In this document: piece after piece, positions 7,286-17,363 of the stretch | Position numbering within the stretch: the first letter of the stretch is position 1 | How the letters are laid out: the number at the start of each line of letters is the position of its first letter | NCBI GenBank assembly: GCA_023393015.1 | Contig: JAEWMY010000006.1 | Span: forward strand, 22,800-86,799 | Direction of reading: 5' to 3' | DNA: 64,000 bases | Origin: Spirochaetota bacterium | Lineage (GTDB): Bacteria; Spirochaetota; Spirochaetia; Treponematales; Treponemataceae | The notes under the pieces: generated by a model | The model's input: the letters and a program-made list of their open reading frames with translations, nothing else | Database searches by the model: none | Told to the model about the DNA's origin: nothing | Program-made: the position numbers and the translations under genes

Positions 7286-8404
7286 TCAGACGATGCCGGA
7301 GAAGGCGATAGCACGGGGCTTGACCATGACGTCGGGGTTCCATTCCTCGTGCGTGTTCGTGAAACTCGCGTAGACGAACTCCTCCCTCGGATCGACGAAG
7401 AGGGAGCACCAGCCCCAGCCCTCGTGGTTGTAGCACTCGGGCGAGACGGTGGGTCCGTCGCAGTAGAAACCCCATCCGAGTCCCTGGCGGTAGTTGCGGC
7501 AGTTCTTGCCCCAGTGGAACGAGGTGACGCCGTCAAGCTGGTTTCGCGTCATCGTCTCGACCGTCTTGCGTCCGAGGATTCGCGCGCCGTCGAGGGTTCC
7601 GCCGTTGAGGAAGCACTGGGCGTACCTGAAGAGATCGGGCAGCGAGGCGTAGGCGCCGAAACCGCCGAGGCTGAAGTGGGGTTTGTCTTCCGTGCCCGCG
7701 ATGTCGCCCGGTTCCCACTCTCCCGTGACGGTGATCTCCTTTTTGAGGTTCTCCGGCGGGTTGAAGAAGCTTCGCGTCATCCCGAGCGGCTTGAAGATTT
7801 CCTCCTCGACGTAGGTCTCCACCGGTCGGCCCGAGGCCCGCGTGATCATCTCGCCCACGAAGGAAAATCCGAGCGTGGAGTAATCCCAGTGTTCCCCGGG
7901 CTTCGACTGGATCGGTCCCGAAAGCGCGCGCTTGATCCAGTCTTCCGAGTCGATGAGGTCGAAGATGTCGATCGGGTACGGCTCGAGAAAGTAGCCGCCG
8001 TCGGCGCGGAGCCCCGCCGTGTGGGTAAGGAGGTGCCAGAGGGTAATGCCCCCGTACATGGGGTTGTCGAACTCGCTTATCAGCGTCTTGACCGGTTGTT
8101 CGAGCCAGAGTTTTCCGTCTTCCACGAGCTTCATGGCCGCGGCCGCGGTGAATATCTTGGTGATCGAGGCCATGCGCTTGATGGCGTCCGGCTTGATCGG
8201 CGCCGAATTTTCCGTAAGGTCGTGTTTGCCCGCCGCGCGATGGGCGAATACCTTGCCCTTGCGAGCCATCAGGAAGGCCGCGGCTCGTACCTTTCCCGAA
8301 TCGACGAGGTTTCCGAAATAGTCGGTCAGGAGTTCTATTCGTTTCTCGTCGTATCCGGCCTTTTGCGCGGAAATTTCGGCCTTTGCGTCCGTCCAGGTTG
8401 GCAT
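7286..8404 (-). CDS. Serine hydrolase, beta-lactamase/esterase family
   Basis: This 372-residue protein has the class C beta-lactamase / penicillin-binding-protein-like fold. The nucleophile motif SITK is at about residues 80-83, the second motif is YST instead of the usual Y-x-N, and a third-box-like NHEGWGW lies near the C-terminus. There is no signal peptide, which argues for an intracellular esterase or peptidase (EstB-like) rather than a secreted beta-lactamase. It is the first gene of an operon with the ABC exporter and only 10 bases separate it from the permease, so its substrate may be related to the exported molecule. The AAGGAG site upstream of ATG 8404 supports the start. Confidence 0.85.
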   Translation of the reverse strand: MPTWTDAKAEISAQKAGYDEKRIELLTDYFGNLVDSGKVRAAAFLMARKGKVFAHRAAGKHDLTENSAPIKPDAIKRMASITKIFTAAAAMKLVEDGKLWLEQPVKTLISEFDNPMYGGITLWHLLTHTAGLRADGGYFLEPYPIDIFDLIDSEDWIKRALSGPIQSKPGEHWDYSTLGFSFVGEMITRASGRPVETYVEEEIFKPLGMTRSFFNPPENLKKEITVTGEWEPGDIAGTEDKPHFSLGGFGAYASLPDLFRYAQCFLNGGTLDGARILGRKTVETMTRNQLDGVTSFHWGKNCRNYRQGLGWGFYCDGPTVSPECYNHEGWGWCSLFVDPREEFVYASFTNTHEEWNPDVMVKPRAIAFSGIV

Positions 8405-8468
8405 GTTGGGCTCCTTGTTTGCTATGTGTTTCGTTCAGTGTATCCAACCCGCCCCGTTTCGTACAGCG

Positions 8469-8501
8469 GAAAAAAAAGCCGAAGACAATAAAGTCTCCGG
8501 C
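8469..8501 (-). terminator. Rho-independent terminator of the YegP-like gene
   Basis: On the minus strand, arms GCCGGAGAC and GTCTTCGGC enclose a six-base loop and are followed directly by eight U residues. It lies 35 bases after the stop of the small DUF1508 gene and isolates it from the serine hydrolase operon. Confidence 0.9.
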
Positions 8502-8535
8502 CGACACTTACGCGTTTCGCGACGCGCCCCGCGCG

Positions 8536-8718
8536 CTACGCCTTCGCTTCCACAACCTCGGCAGAAGCGGCGTTCGTCTTGACCGATTCGATTCCGTTCA
8601 TACAGCTCGACTTCGATTCATAGGCCTCGCTCGTCGCGATAACCTGACCGTTCGGCGCCTTGAGCCTGAAACGAAATTTTCCCGCCTTGTCCGTGTAGAA
8701 TTCAAATTTCGCCGCCAT
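8536..8718 (-). CDS. YegP-like DUF1508 protein
   Basis: This 60-residue protein is a single DUF1508 (UPF0339) unit: KFEFYTDKAGKFRFRLKAPNGQ, then SEAYESKSSCMNGIESVKTNA. E. coli YegP has two such units in tandem; single-unit members are common. The role is unknown, although the family is often stress-induced. The ATG at 8718 has a GGAGG site seven bases upstream. It is monocistronic, with a strong terminator directly downstream. Confidence 0.92.
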   Translation of the reverse strand: MAAKFEFYTDKAGKFRFRLKAPNGQVIATSEAYESKSSCMNGIESVKTNAASAEVVEAKA

Positions 8719-8816
8719 GAAAGAACCTCCAAAGAGTCTTGATTTTAATAGCATAAACCAGACCGCGTAATAACGCAAGCGGGAGCGGAGCGTTGAACGG
8801 CCCGTCTCTTTCGTCA

Positions 8817-8845
8817 TTGACACCCGCGGGGAGGCGACCTACTAT
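8817..8845 (+). promoter_or_regulatory. Strong sigma70-type promoter
   Basis: TTGACA (8817-8822), a 17-base spacer and TACTAT (8840-8845), about 27 bases upstream of the start of the small membrane protein gene at 8873. The -35 is a perfect consensus. Confidence 0.8.
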
Positions 8846-8872
8846 TAAGTACGTACGGCAAGGGGGATTAAA

Positions 8873-9124
8873 ATGGAAAAGGTCGAAAAGATCAGCAAGG
8901 AAGCGGAACAGAAGTTCGTGTCGTTCATGTCGGGCAAGCCCATCTGGGCGTACTGGGTGTTTTTTACCGTCCTCGTCGGCGTTGTGCTCGGGATATCCTA
9001 CGCGATGCTCTATCTTCTCGCCCTGAATTGGTGGGTCGTGACGATCGTCGTCATCGTCGCCGGAATGAGCACGGGAACATTCGCTTTTCTCGGCCGTTCG
9101 AAAGGCGATTCGGCGGGAATGTAG
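8873..9124 (+). CDS. Small two-TM membrane protein
   Basis: This 83-residue protein has an amphipathic, charged N-terminal 25 residues (MEKVEKISKEAEQKFVSF), two membrane helices (about 26-48 and 52-73) and a short basic tail. It has a consensus promoter and an AGGGGG ribosome site, so it is likely a real and well-expressed gene. No family is recognised. It runs convergently to pbpC. Confidence 0.75.
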   Translation: MEKVEKISKEAEQKFVSFMSGKPIWAYWVFFTVLVGVVLGISYAMLYLLALNWWVVTIVVIVAGMSTGTFAFLGRSKGDSAGM

Positions 9125-9178
9125 CGGACGGCGCGTCGGCGCGTCGCGCTTCACGCGCGCCGGCCGGCTGGCTTCCGC

Positions 9179-11590
9179 TTACTCCGACTCCTCGGTGACG
9201 ACGACGCGAATGGACGCCGAGCGGCCCCGCGAGTCGACGACGGTGACCGTCCACGAGCCCGCGTCGGGCGACCATATGATTTTCTCCCGGCCTTCCGCCG
9301 AACCGAGGAAGGCCGAATCAGCGAACCAGAACAACTTCCCCGCGTCCGAGTCGGCGCTCGCCTGCAGTACGAGTTGGTTGTAGCGGCTGCGCTCCCGTCT
9401 CAGCACGTACTCGGTGTTCGCCATCGGAGATATGATCGAGGGCGGGAACCCGCTCGCGCGCGCGTCGAACGACGATTCCGTCGGGGGATACGGCGGCGGC
9501 TTGAGGCGCGGAAGGCCGGCCTCCTCGAAGAGTTCCATCAGATCGGAGGGCCAGAACTCGCGGACCTCCTCGCGTATCCAGCCCTTTCCCGTCTCGTCGG
9601 TCCGGTATCCGGTGCGCGTGTCGATCCTGACCGCGCGGTGGATTCCGCATTTAGTTATCGGCGAGACCCCGGGCAGGAACCAGGTTCGGACCGTATGCGG
9701 ACAGTGTTCGTTCGGAATTCCTCCCGATACGGCGCACACGCTCACCGAGGCGACGTCCGCGGGGATTCTCGGCGGGGGCAGGCACAGTTCCTCCGGGATG
9801 TCCGACAGCATCGCGTCGATAACGCCGAAGAGAAGCGGACCCGACATGTACCGTCCGATAAAGGCGGTGTTTCCCTCGCCCGAGAAATTCCCTATCCACA
9901 CGCACAGGACGTATCGGTCGAATACGGCGACGGCCCAGCTGTCCTTGAACCCGATCGACGTTCCCGTCTTCCACGCGACGGGCGTTGCTACGCTCGTTTG
10001 CGGCCGATACGCGACCGGCGGGGGGTTCCGCTCGAGCATCCGCATCGTTATCCATGCGGCGCTTTCGGATACGAGCGTGACGTGCGGCTCGCCTCGTCCG
10101 GTCGCGTCCCGCGACGTCGCGTCCCGTCCGGTCGCGTCCCGGTCCGCGTAGGTCCTCACGGGTTCGTGTCGTCCCCCGTTCGCGAGGGCCGCGTAGAGCT
10201 GGACGAGCTCGACCATGGTTACCCCGGCGCTTCCGAGCACGATCGAAAGGCCGTAATGGTCGCGCCCGCGCATTGCGCCGACGCCGGCCTTTTTCATGAG
10301 GTCGTAGAGGTCGGGATCCTTGATGGCGCGCGCCAGGAAGACGGCGGGTATGTTGCGGCTGTCGACGAGGGCGTCCCACGCCTTGATCGGTCCCTTGTAG
10401 TCGTCCTTGAAGTTGTCGGGGGCGTACTCGCTGAAGGTAACCGGGGTGTCCTTGAGCATCGTCTCCGGATGTATGAGCCCCTGCTCGACGGCGAGCGCGT
10501 AGATAAAGGGTTTCAGCGTGGAACCCGGCGATCTCCTCGCCGTCGTGCCGTTTACCTGACCCTGAATGCGGTCGTCGAAATAATCCGCGGACCCGATCGA
10601 CGAGAGCACCTCCATGCTAGTCCGGTCGATCAGCATCATGCTGCCGTTCGTCACGCCGAAGCCCCGGTTGCGTTCCAGATATGCCCTCAGGTGATCCTCG
10701 CAGAGTTCCTGCAAGCGCGGGTCGACGGTAGTTCGCACGGCGCGCCGGATATTCCGTCCGTCTCTCCGGGATCGTCCCCGTTTCGCCATGGTCGCCCCGT
10801 CCGCCTTCAAGGACTCGCAAAAGTGGCGTGCTTCCGAGGGAAAGGAGCAAACGAGCGCGGGAGCGTTTTCGATCTCGGCGGAGATGATGGCGTCTTCGGG
10901 ATGGGTCTCGAGCCATGAGTCGAAGAGAACCGAGCGCGCGTTCAGCGTCCCGCTCGGGGCGCGGCCGCCGCGGGGGGAGCGGTCGTTCGGATTCTGCGGG
11001 ATCACCGCGAGGAAGAGTATCTCGCTCGTCGAGAGATCCTTCACGTCGACGCCGAAGTAGTACCTCGCGGCCGCCGGAAAGCCCTCGATGTTGCCGCCGC
11101 AGGGGGCGAGGTTCAGGTAGGCTTCGAGAATTTCCTGCTTGCCGAAGCAGATCTCGAGGTAGAGCGCGCGGAGTATCTGGCCTATCTTGCCGGGAACGGA
11201 ACGGGTATGGAGACCGTATCGCATGCGCGCGACCTGCATGGTGAGCGTAGACGCCCCGACGCGCCTCGTCTTCAGTATCCAGGTCTCGCGGGCCGCGCGG
11301 AGAACCGCCCCCGGGTTCACGCCGAAGTGACCGTAGAAGTAGCGGTCTTCCTGCAGGAGGACCGCCTCGATCAGCTCCGGCGGGAAGTCCCCGACCGGCG
11401 TGAAGATACGGTACTTTTCGTCCGCGGAGAGGAAGACCCGCATGAGCCCGCCGTTCCGGTCGAGAAACGCCGCCGAAAAGGGAACGCCCCGCAGGATGTC
11501 CCCGGAGAGGGCGTTGACGGCGAGAAAGATCGCGGCCAACAAAAGGGGAGCCGCGAGGCTCCCCAGGAAGAACAGTCTTTTCTTGGTCAT
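9179..11590 (-). CDS. pbpC: Penicillin-binding protein 1C
   Basis: This 803-residue bifunctional peptidoglycan synthase has an N-terminal anchor (residues 5-27) and a GT51 glycosyltransferase domain with catalytic Glu81 in QEDRYFYGHFG. The transpeptidase domain has S357-x-x-K360 (STLK), S411-R-N and K541-T-G, and a BiPBP_C-type beta domain lies at the C-terminus. It starts seven bases after the alpha-2-macroglobulin stop, the same pairing as in E. coli yfhM-pbpC, where the two are thought to work together at periplasmic peptidoglycan. Residues 484-500 hold an RDATG/RDATS/RDATG micro-repeat inserted before the KTGT box. All catalytic residues are present. Confidence 0.95.
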   Translation of the reverse strand: MTKKRLFFLGSLAAPLLLAAIFLAVNALSGDILRGVPFSAAFLDRNGGLMRVFLSADEKYRIFTPVGDFPPELIEAVLLQEDRYFYGHFGVNPGAVLRAARETWILKTRRVGASTLTMQVARMRYGLHTRSVPGKIGQILRALYLEICFGKQEILEAYLNLAPCGGNIEGFPAAARYYFGVDVKDLSTSEILFLAVIPQNPNDRSPRGGRAPSGTLNARSVLFDSWLETHPEDAIISAEIENAPALVCSFPSEARHFCESLKADGATMAKRGRSRRDGRNIRRAVRTTVDPRLQELCEDHLRAYLERNRGFGVTNGSMMLIDRTSMEVLSSIGSADYFDDRIQGQVNGTTARRSPGSTLKPFIYALAVEQGLIHPETMLKDTPVTFSEYAPDNFKDDYKGPIKAWDALVDSRNIPAVFLARAIKDPDLYDLMKKAGVGAMRGRDHYGLSIVLGSAGVTMVELVQLYAALANGGRHEPVRTYADRDATGRDATSRDATGRGEPHVTLVSESAAWITMRMLERNPPPVAYRPQTSVATPVAWKTGTSIGFKDSWAVAVFDRYVLCVWIGNFSGEGNTAFIGRYMSGPLLFGVIDAMLSDIPEELCLPPPRIPADVASVSVCAVSGGIPNEHCPHTVRTWFLPGVSPITKCGIHRAVRIDTRTGYRTDETGKGWIREEVREFWPSDLMELFEEAGLPRLKPPPYPPTESSFDARASGFPPSIISPMANTEYVLRRERSRYNQLVLQASADSDAGKLFWFADSAFLGSAEGREKIIWSPDAGSWTVTVVDSRGRSASIRVVVTEESE

Positions 11591-11597
11591 CGCCCCG

Positions 11598-14500
11598 TCA
11601 TTTGCCGACGATCGTCAGCCGGTCCTGCGGGCGCATCGCCCACACCTTCTTGTCGTAGAGCGCCTCCGCGAACAGCGGCGGAACGACGAAGTTCCCCTTG
11701 TTCACGGCGCGCGTCTGATACGTGAAGGTGTTGAGTTCTGGGGTCACGCGGCCGAACACCACGAGGCGGTCCTCGCGGATGTCGACGTAATCGGGCGACC
11801 AGCGGACGTTCCGGTTGTCGCGGATCGACGCAATGTCCGCCTCGAGGCCTGCCGGCAGGAGGTCCACCAGCGCGACGTCGCGGATCGTCGCCTTGGAAAG
11901 GCTCCGGAAATTGAGCTTGACGTACACGACGTCCCCGACCGTCGCCTTGTCGATCTTCTTGCCGTCCGCGTCGGTGAACTCGCGGTACACCTCGATGCCG
12001 TTCTTTGTCTCCGACTTCGGAACCTCGAGGTCGAATCCGGCCTGGGTCACCTGGTAGAAGAGGGGGACGTTGTCGCGGTTTTCCACGGCGATCTTCTCGG
12101 CGGTTCCCGTGTAGGAGGCGGTGAAGACGGGGTCGCCCTTCGGCGTCAGCGCGGTTCTCGTCTTGTCGGCCGCGATCTGCGCCACGGCGTAGGCTCCGGT
12201 CTCGGCCGTCGGCGTCGCCTTGAGATAGGCGTCGATCGCCATGAGCGCGAGGCTCGCCGAAATCGTCGTGTAATTATGGCCCTTCAGTTCGTCGGCCATC
12301 GACTCGAGCATCTTGCCCGAGACGTCCTTGAGGTTTTGCGGGAAATGCCGCGCGACGACGTTGAGGTAGAGCGATTCGTACGCGAGCGAGTCGAGATAGG
12401 GGAAGTTGTCCTTGAACGCGTAGCTCAGCTTGATCTTGAGGAGCAGGGCCGCGGCGTCGATGTTCTTCTGGAGCATCGCGTAGCTGCCCGCCATGAACAG
12501 GCCGGGGAATCCCGTCTCCGCGGCGGAGTTTTCGCGCGCGATGTCCTTTTTGAGCGTCTCAAGCTGTGTGGTGGTGATCTGCTCGTTCAGGGTAAGCACG
12601 TAAATAGCGTAGGCCCGGCAGGTCAGCGAGTAGTCGTCGGTGCCCTTGCCGTCCGCGATCGTCTTGAGTCCCTGCGTCACCGAATTGAGGAGGGTCGTCG
12701 ACACGTAGTGGCCTTTCGCCTTCGCCTCGGTGAGGAAGTGCGCGCAATACGCCGTTATCAGGGGATCGGAATCCGAAAGGGATGTCCAGATGCCGATCGA
12801 GTAGTCGCGCTTGAGGCGCGCCTGCAGTATCGCGACGACGCGGGCGACCGAGGCCTGTCCGACCGCGCTCGGGAATTTCATCTCCCGCGAGAGCTCCGGG
12901 TACAGGAAGGGAAAGGCCGCGCTCGCGAGCTGTTCGGAACAGCCGTAGGGGTAGGTCGTGAGGAAGAAGTTGAGGCCCTTCGCGATACCCAGCGGCATGT
13001 ACGAAAGGTCGACCTCACGGGTGCTGAACTCCTCGTAGAGTTTCCGCGGGACGGCTATCTCCGCCTTGTCCTTCTTGATCATTCCCGTTTCGAGGGCCAC
13101 CCGGTACGGAACCGAGGGGCGGACGCTCATGAAGGCGGAAAGCTCGGAAGACTCGCCGCCGTTGCTCGCGACGAACTTGATGTCGGCCGCCCCGACGGGG
13201 CCCGAGGCCTTGACGGTAACGTTGACCGTCTGGTCCCTGCCTTCGGGTATGGCGAGGTCGAACGCCGCCTTGGAGGTAATCGCGAGGTGCTTGCTGCCGG
13301 TCGCCTCGAGGCGAACCTTGCCCGATTCCCCCGCGCCTTTCTGGTTGTTCGTCACGGTTACCGCGACGTCGAACTCGTCGCCGGGAGAAGCCATCATCGG
13401 CGCGTTCGGGGAGATGATGAAGGTGTTGCGCAAAAGGGCCTTGTCCTCGGCCGCCCCGATGGAGTCGTCCGATACGGCGACGGCCATGACGCGGAGCGTT
13501 CCGTTGAAGTAGTCGGGAACGCGATAGGTCACGGTTTTCGGCGTCGGGCCCGAGTCGAGTATGCCCGACCAGTAGGCGACCGGCTGGTTCTGGCGTCGCT
13601 TGAAGGGATTGAGGTTGCGCGAGAGCTCGTCGTATCCGCCGCCGCCGCCCGTCGCCTGCAGTGCGCGTACGACGGAGAACTCGGGGAGTATCAGGTCCAT
13701 GATCTGGGCCGTGCGCACCTCGAGGGCGCGTTTCTGGAAGAAGAAGGCGATCGGGTCCGGCGTCCTGTACCCGGCGAACTGCAGTATGCCCTCGTCGACC
13801 GCGTAGACGACTATCTTTCCGGGCCGGGCGGTCGAGTAGCGGATGGCGAAATCCTTCCCGGGCTTCGCCTCTTCCGCGATGCCGAGCGTTATCCGGTTCG
13901 TGCGGCTTTCCTTGCTGACCGAGAAGGGCACCGTGCCGTAGCTCAGGGGCGACATGAATACCTCGCGGGAATCCCGCGAGCGCACGAACATGACGTTGAC
14001 GTAACCGTTGCCCTCGATGTCCCTCGGGACCGTGATGGTCTGAACGCTCGTCGTTCCCGAACTCGTGAACCACTTGTGCGCGTATACCTTGTCGCGCTCG
14101 ATCGTGATGAGGCCGGCGCCCGAGTACGGCGCCTTGATCATGACCTCGATCGTGTCGCCGCCCGAGAAGTCGGCGCGGTTCAGGCTCAGCTCGAGCTCGG
14201 CCGTGCGGGTAAGGCTTCGTTCCACGTTCTGCGAGCCGGCGACGCTGAAGGCGGCCTTGTTGTACACGAGGCCGTCGCTCGCCGTCACGGCGAGCTCGAA
14301 CTCGCCCGGCTTGTCCGTCGGTACGGAGTAATCGAATCCCGACGCCGGCACGGAGATTGTCTCCTCGGAAACGGGATAGGACTTGCGGACCGACTGGTAC
14401 TTGAAGACGCCGTTCGGCTGCTTGACGAGCATCGAGACGAACCGGATTTCGCTCAACGAGAGCGTCAGGTCGCGCACCGTCGTCTTGCGGAGTTCGGGGT

Positions 14501-17363
14501 CGACCGCGATGAAGGAGATGACGCGCTTCGAGTCCTTGTTGACGTACGCGAGGGAGCCGTCGGCCTTGTGGCCGATCATGTAGGGAAGCGGGCTGACCAT
14601 CACGGTCGCCTCGGCCGAGACGTTCCGGCCGCTGTCCTTCTCGAACGCCTCGGCGTAGAAGGCGAGGTTGTACGTCGCCTTCTCGAACTTGCCGACGTCG
14701 AGGGCGAACTCGCAGTTTCCCTCCCCGTCGGTCGTTTTCGTCCCGAGGAATTCCTGGTAGCTCTTGTCCTTGACGAAGGGGTCAAGGAAGGTATAGTCGC
14801 GGTATTGCCTGAAGTACTGGCGTCCGGGGGTCAGCGTCATCTGCGCCTTGACTTCGTTTCCGACCGCCGCCGTCCCGAAGAGGTTCCGCACGCCGACGCG
14901 CGCCCCTATCCTGGAAGGCTGTATCCATCCCGTTTCGGGGACGGGATCGAATCCCGCGGACACCTTGAGCGTCTCCGGGAGGAATTCCTCGACCCTCACG
15001 GTCTGCGATCCGAGGAACACGCGCTCGTTGTTGCGGTCCTCGCGGATCACGTATACGGAGCAGGTGTAGGTTCCCGTCGGCGACCAGTCGTGCGTGGCGA
15101 ACTTGATCTCCTCGAATCCGGCGCGCGAAAGCGCGACGCGACGGTTGAATATCTCGGATCCCTTCGGGTCGACGACCCTGTATTCGAGCGGCGTGTTCTC
15201 GAGGTTGATCCTCCAGTCGCCCGCCTTGACGACGAGACCCGTGCGCACCTCGTCGCCCGGCCGGTAGATTCCCCGGTCGGAGAAGAGGAAGGCGGTCAGT
15301 TTCTTCGGGTCCGTCGCGCCGTAGATGCCGCCCGTGTCGAAATCGGAGTAGTCGAGCATGCGGCCTTCCGCCTCGAAGGGCATCAGGGACATGTCCTCGC
15401 CCCTGCGCACCACGAAGGCGGTCGGCTTTTTGTCGCGCGAGAGGTAGTCGAGCGACGGGATGTTGACGTACCCGTCGAAGCCCGTTTGCGCGCTGAATAC
15501 GGGGTTCCCGTTCAGCCCCAGGACTTCGACCGTCGCCCCCGAAACGGGCTCTCCCGTGGCGATGGACTGGACGAAGAGGGAACGCGTCTTGTCGGCGTTC
15601 TGCTTCACGAAGAAGCCGAGGTCGGTGACCATGATAAGCCGCTTGTCCGCGTACGAGTCGTTCCGCCCGTTCCCCCTGGCCTCGAAGACGAAAAGCCCGT
15701 ATCGCAAATTCTGCGAGGGGATGGCGTCGAGGTACCGGCTGAAGTCGAACGAGAAATACTGGAAATCGCGCTCGTCCTTTACCGGGACGAAGAGCTCTTC
15801 CCGGTTCTGGACGGTGACGTTGAACTCGTTGAAGTCGTAATTCGAGAAACGGAAGTTTTCCAGGTTGCCGTTGGACTGCGAGACGAGGTGGTTGACGTCG
15901 TCCGGACGCACGCGGCCGACGTTGCACACGACGCCGCTGATGCCGCGCGAGAGCATCGCGAGCTTCTTGTCGCCCGAGAGCGAGAGCACGGTTCCCTCGC
16001 CGAGTATCGAAATTTCCTTCGGGAAATCCCTGACCCGGAAAAGCTTGCCCCATCCTTCCTTGAGGAAATAGTCGCCGTAAAAGCGCGTTCCCCCGTTGAC
16101 GCGGACGTAGACGTACCGTCCGCTCGTCGCCACGAAGCGGAAGCTGTTCGTCGAGCTGTAGCGCCTGTCCCCGGGGATCGCCTCCGGGGAGATTTTTTTC
16201 GAGACGGCGAGAACCTCCGGGATCATCTCTTCGGTGTCGCGCCACCGGTATTCCTTGACCGGCGGGAGTCCCGGGAGTTCGGGTCGGTCGAGGGGGAGTT
16301 CCCACACCGAGACGTTCTTCAGGAGTTCCTCCGCTTCGATCTCGCCGCGGGTCTCGACGACGAACACCTGTTCGTAGCGTTGATCGGGCGTCTTGACGAG
16401 CTCGTGCGAGAGGCCGAGCACCTGCACGTAATTGTCGGGGCCCGGAACCGTCACCGTGGCGGAGATGTCCCGTTTCAGGGGCGTCCCTCCGGCGGTCGTC
16501 CTGACGCCCGCCTTGACCGTGATGGAAACCTGTGCCTCTTTCGCGGGCATGCCGAGCGGTTCGGAGACGACGTAGGCCGTCTTGAAGTCCTCGGAATAGC
16601 TGACGGAGTAGCGGTGCGGGGCGTTCTTGAGCGAGCCCGAGTCCGCGCGGAGAAGCGGCTTGATCTCTATGTTCTTTTCGAGCGTCTCGGTGTCGATGGG
16701 ATAGTTGGCGATTACGGCCGCCGAAACGCGCTTGATCTTGCTGTCTTCCGGATCGATGTAAAACTCGGTTTCCCCGAGGCTGACGCCGAAATCCTCGATG
16801 TCGAAGGATATCTCCCGGTCTACCTTGATATGGTCGGGGAAGACGGTCTTGTCCATCGTGATTTTATACCGTTTCCCGATCTCCCAGGCCCGCGAGGGCT
16901 GGAAGCGCAGGCGATTGTCTTCCTCCCATTTCCAGACGCCGGGTATCTCGGGCGATATCCCGATCCCGGAGGAGACCTCCTTGCCGACCATGTCGCTCGG
17001 CGCGGCCGAGCCGTCGAAGAAGAGGGTGAAGGGCTCTATCGTCCCGGACTCCCCGTAGTTCGAGGGTATGCCGAAGGTATAGTCGATCACGAGCGGCTGC
17101 GGCTGGCGAGACAGCCAGAAGAGGAAGCCGAGCGACGCCCAAAAGGCGACGAGCAGGGCGACGCCGATTCGCACGAAGAGTTTGCGGCGCGCGGAGACGG
17201 TCGTCTTGACCGCGTTCCCTATTTTTCCGAGGAACGCGCCTCCCGCGCCGGTCGTGAGAAAGTCCCGAACCGCCAGGATGAATCCCGGCGGGGTATAGCT
17301 TCCGAACAGATACCGAAGCGCCTCGCGCGCGGTGATCCTTGGTTTCTCGGTTTTTTTTGGCAT
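11598..17363 (-). CDS. Bacterial alpha-2-macroglobulin with thioester
   Basis: This 1921-residue protein is anchored by one membrane helix (about residues 62-84) instead of a lipobox, so it sits in the inner membrane facing the periplasm. It has MG-type beta-sandwich domains, an alpha-2-macroglobulin core and the thioester motif C-S-E-Q at about residue 1475, followed by the alpha-helical thioester domain and a C-terminal receptor-like domain. The intact CxEQ predicts covalent trapping of attacking proteases (E. coli YfhM/ECAM type). The ATG at 17363 has GAGGAAA upstream and is favoured over an earlier start at 17390. It is the first gene of the operon, with pbpC directly behind. Confidence 0.93.
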   Translation of the reverse strand: MPKKTEKPRITAREALRYLFGSYTPPGFILAVRDFLTTGAGGAFLGKIGNAVKTTVSARRKLFVRIGVALLVAFWASLGFLFWLSRQPQPLVIDYTFGIPSNYGESGTIEPFTLFFDGSAAPSDMVGKEVSSGIGISPEIPGVWKWEEDNRLRFQPSRAWEIGKRYKITMDKTVFPDHIKVDREISFDIEDFGVSLGETEFYIDPEDSKIKRVSAAVIANYPIDTETLEKNIEIKPLLRADSGSLKNAPHRYSVSYSEDFKTAYVVSEPLGMPAKEAQVSITVKAGVRTTAGGTPLKRDISATVTVPGPDNYVQVLGLSHELVKTPDQRYEQVFVVETRGEIEAEELLKNVSVWELPLDRPELPGLPPVKEYRWRDTEEMIPEVLAVSKKISPEAIPGDRRYSSTNSFRFVATSGRYVYVRVNGGTRFYGDYFLKEGWGKLFRVRDFPKEISILGEGTVLSLSGDKKLAMLSRGISGVVCNVGRVRPDDVNHLVSQSNGNLENFRFSNYDFNEFNVTVQNREELFVPVKDERDFQYFSFDFSRYLDAIPSQNLRYGLFVFEARGNGRNDSYADKRLIMVTDLGFFVKQNADKTRSLFVQSIATGEPVSGATVEVLGLNGNPVFSAQTGFDGYVNIPSLDYLSRDKKPTAFVVRRGEDMSLMPFEAEGRMLDYSDFDTGGIYGATDPKKLTAFLFSDRGIYRPGDEVRTGLVVKAGDWRINLENTPLEYRVVDPKGSEIFNRRVALSRAGFEEIKFATHDWSPTGTYTCSVYVIREDRNNERVFLGSQTVRVEEFLPETLKVSAGFDPVPETGWIQPSRIGARVGVRNLFGTAAVGNEVKAQMTLTPGRQYFRQYRDYTFLDPFVKDKSYQEFLGTKTTDGEGNCEFALDVGKFEKATYNLAFYAEAFEKDSGRNVSAEATVMVSPLPYMIGHKADGSLAYVNKDSKRVISFIAVDPELRKTTVRDLTLSLSEIRFVSMLVKQPNGVFKYQSVRKSYPVSEETISVPASGFDYSVPTDKPGEFELAVTASDGLVYNKAAFSVAGSQNVERSLTRTAELELSLNRADFSGGDTIEVMIKAPYSGAGLITIERDKVYAHKWFTSSGTTSVQTITVPRDIEGNGYVNVMFVRSRDSREVFMSPLSYGTVPFSVSKESRTNRITLGIAEEAKPGKDFAIRYSTARPGKIVVYAVDEGILQFAGYRTPDPIAFFFQKRALEVRTAQIMDLILPEFSVVRALQATGGGGGYDELSRNLNPFKRRQNQPVAYWSGILDSGPTPKTVTYRVPDYFNGTLRVMAVAVSDDSIGAAEDKALLRNTFIISPNAPMMASPGDEFDVAVTVTNNQKGAGESGKVRLEATGSKHLAITSKAAFDLAIPEGRDQTVNVTVKASGPVGAADIKFVASNGGESSELSAFMSVRPSVPYRVALETGMIKKDKAEIAVPRKLYEEFSTREVDLSYMPLGIAKGLNFFLTTYPYGCSEQLASAAFPFLYPELSREMKFPSAVGQASVARVVAILQARLKRDYSIGIWTSLSDSDPLITAYCAHFLTEAKAKGHYVSTTLLNSVTQGLKTIADGKGTDDYSLTCRAYAIYVLTLNEQITTTQLETLKKDIARENSAAETGFPGLFMAGSYAMLQKNIDAAALLLKIKLSYAFKDNFPYLDSLAYESLYLNVVARHFPQNLKDVSGKMLESMADELKGHNYTTISASLALMAIDAYLKATPTAETGAYAVAQIAADKTRTALTPKGDPVFTASYTGTAEKIAVENRDNVPLFYQVTQAGFDLEVPKSETKNGIEVYREFTDADGKKIDKATVGDVVYVKLNFRSLSKATIRDVALVDLLPAGLEADIASIRDNRNVRWSPDYVDIREDRLVVFGRVTPELNTFTYQTRAVNKGNFVVPPLFAEALYDKKVWAMRPQDRLTIVGK

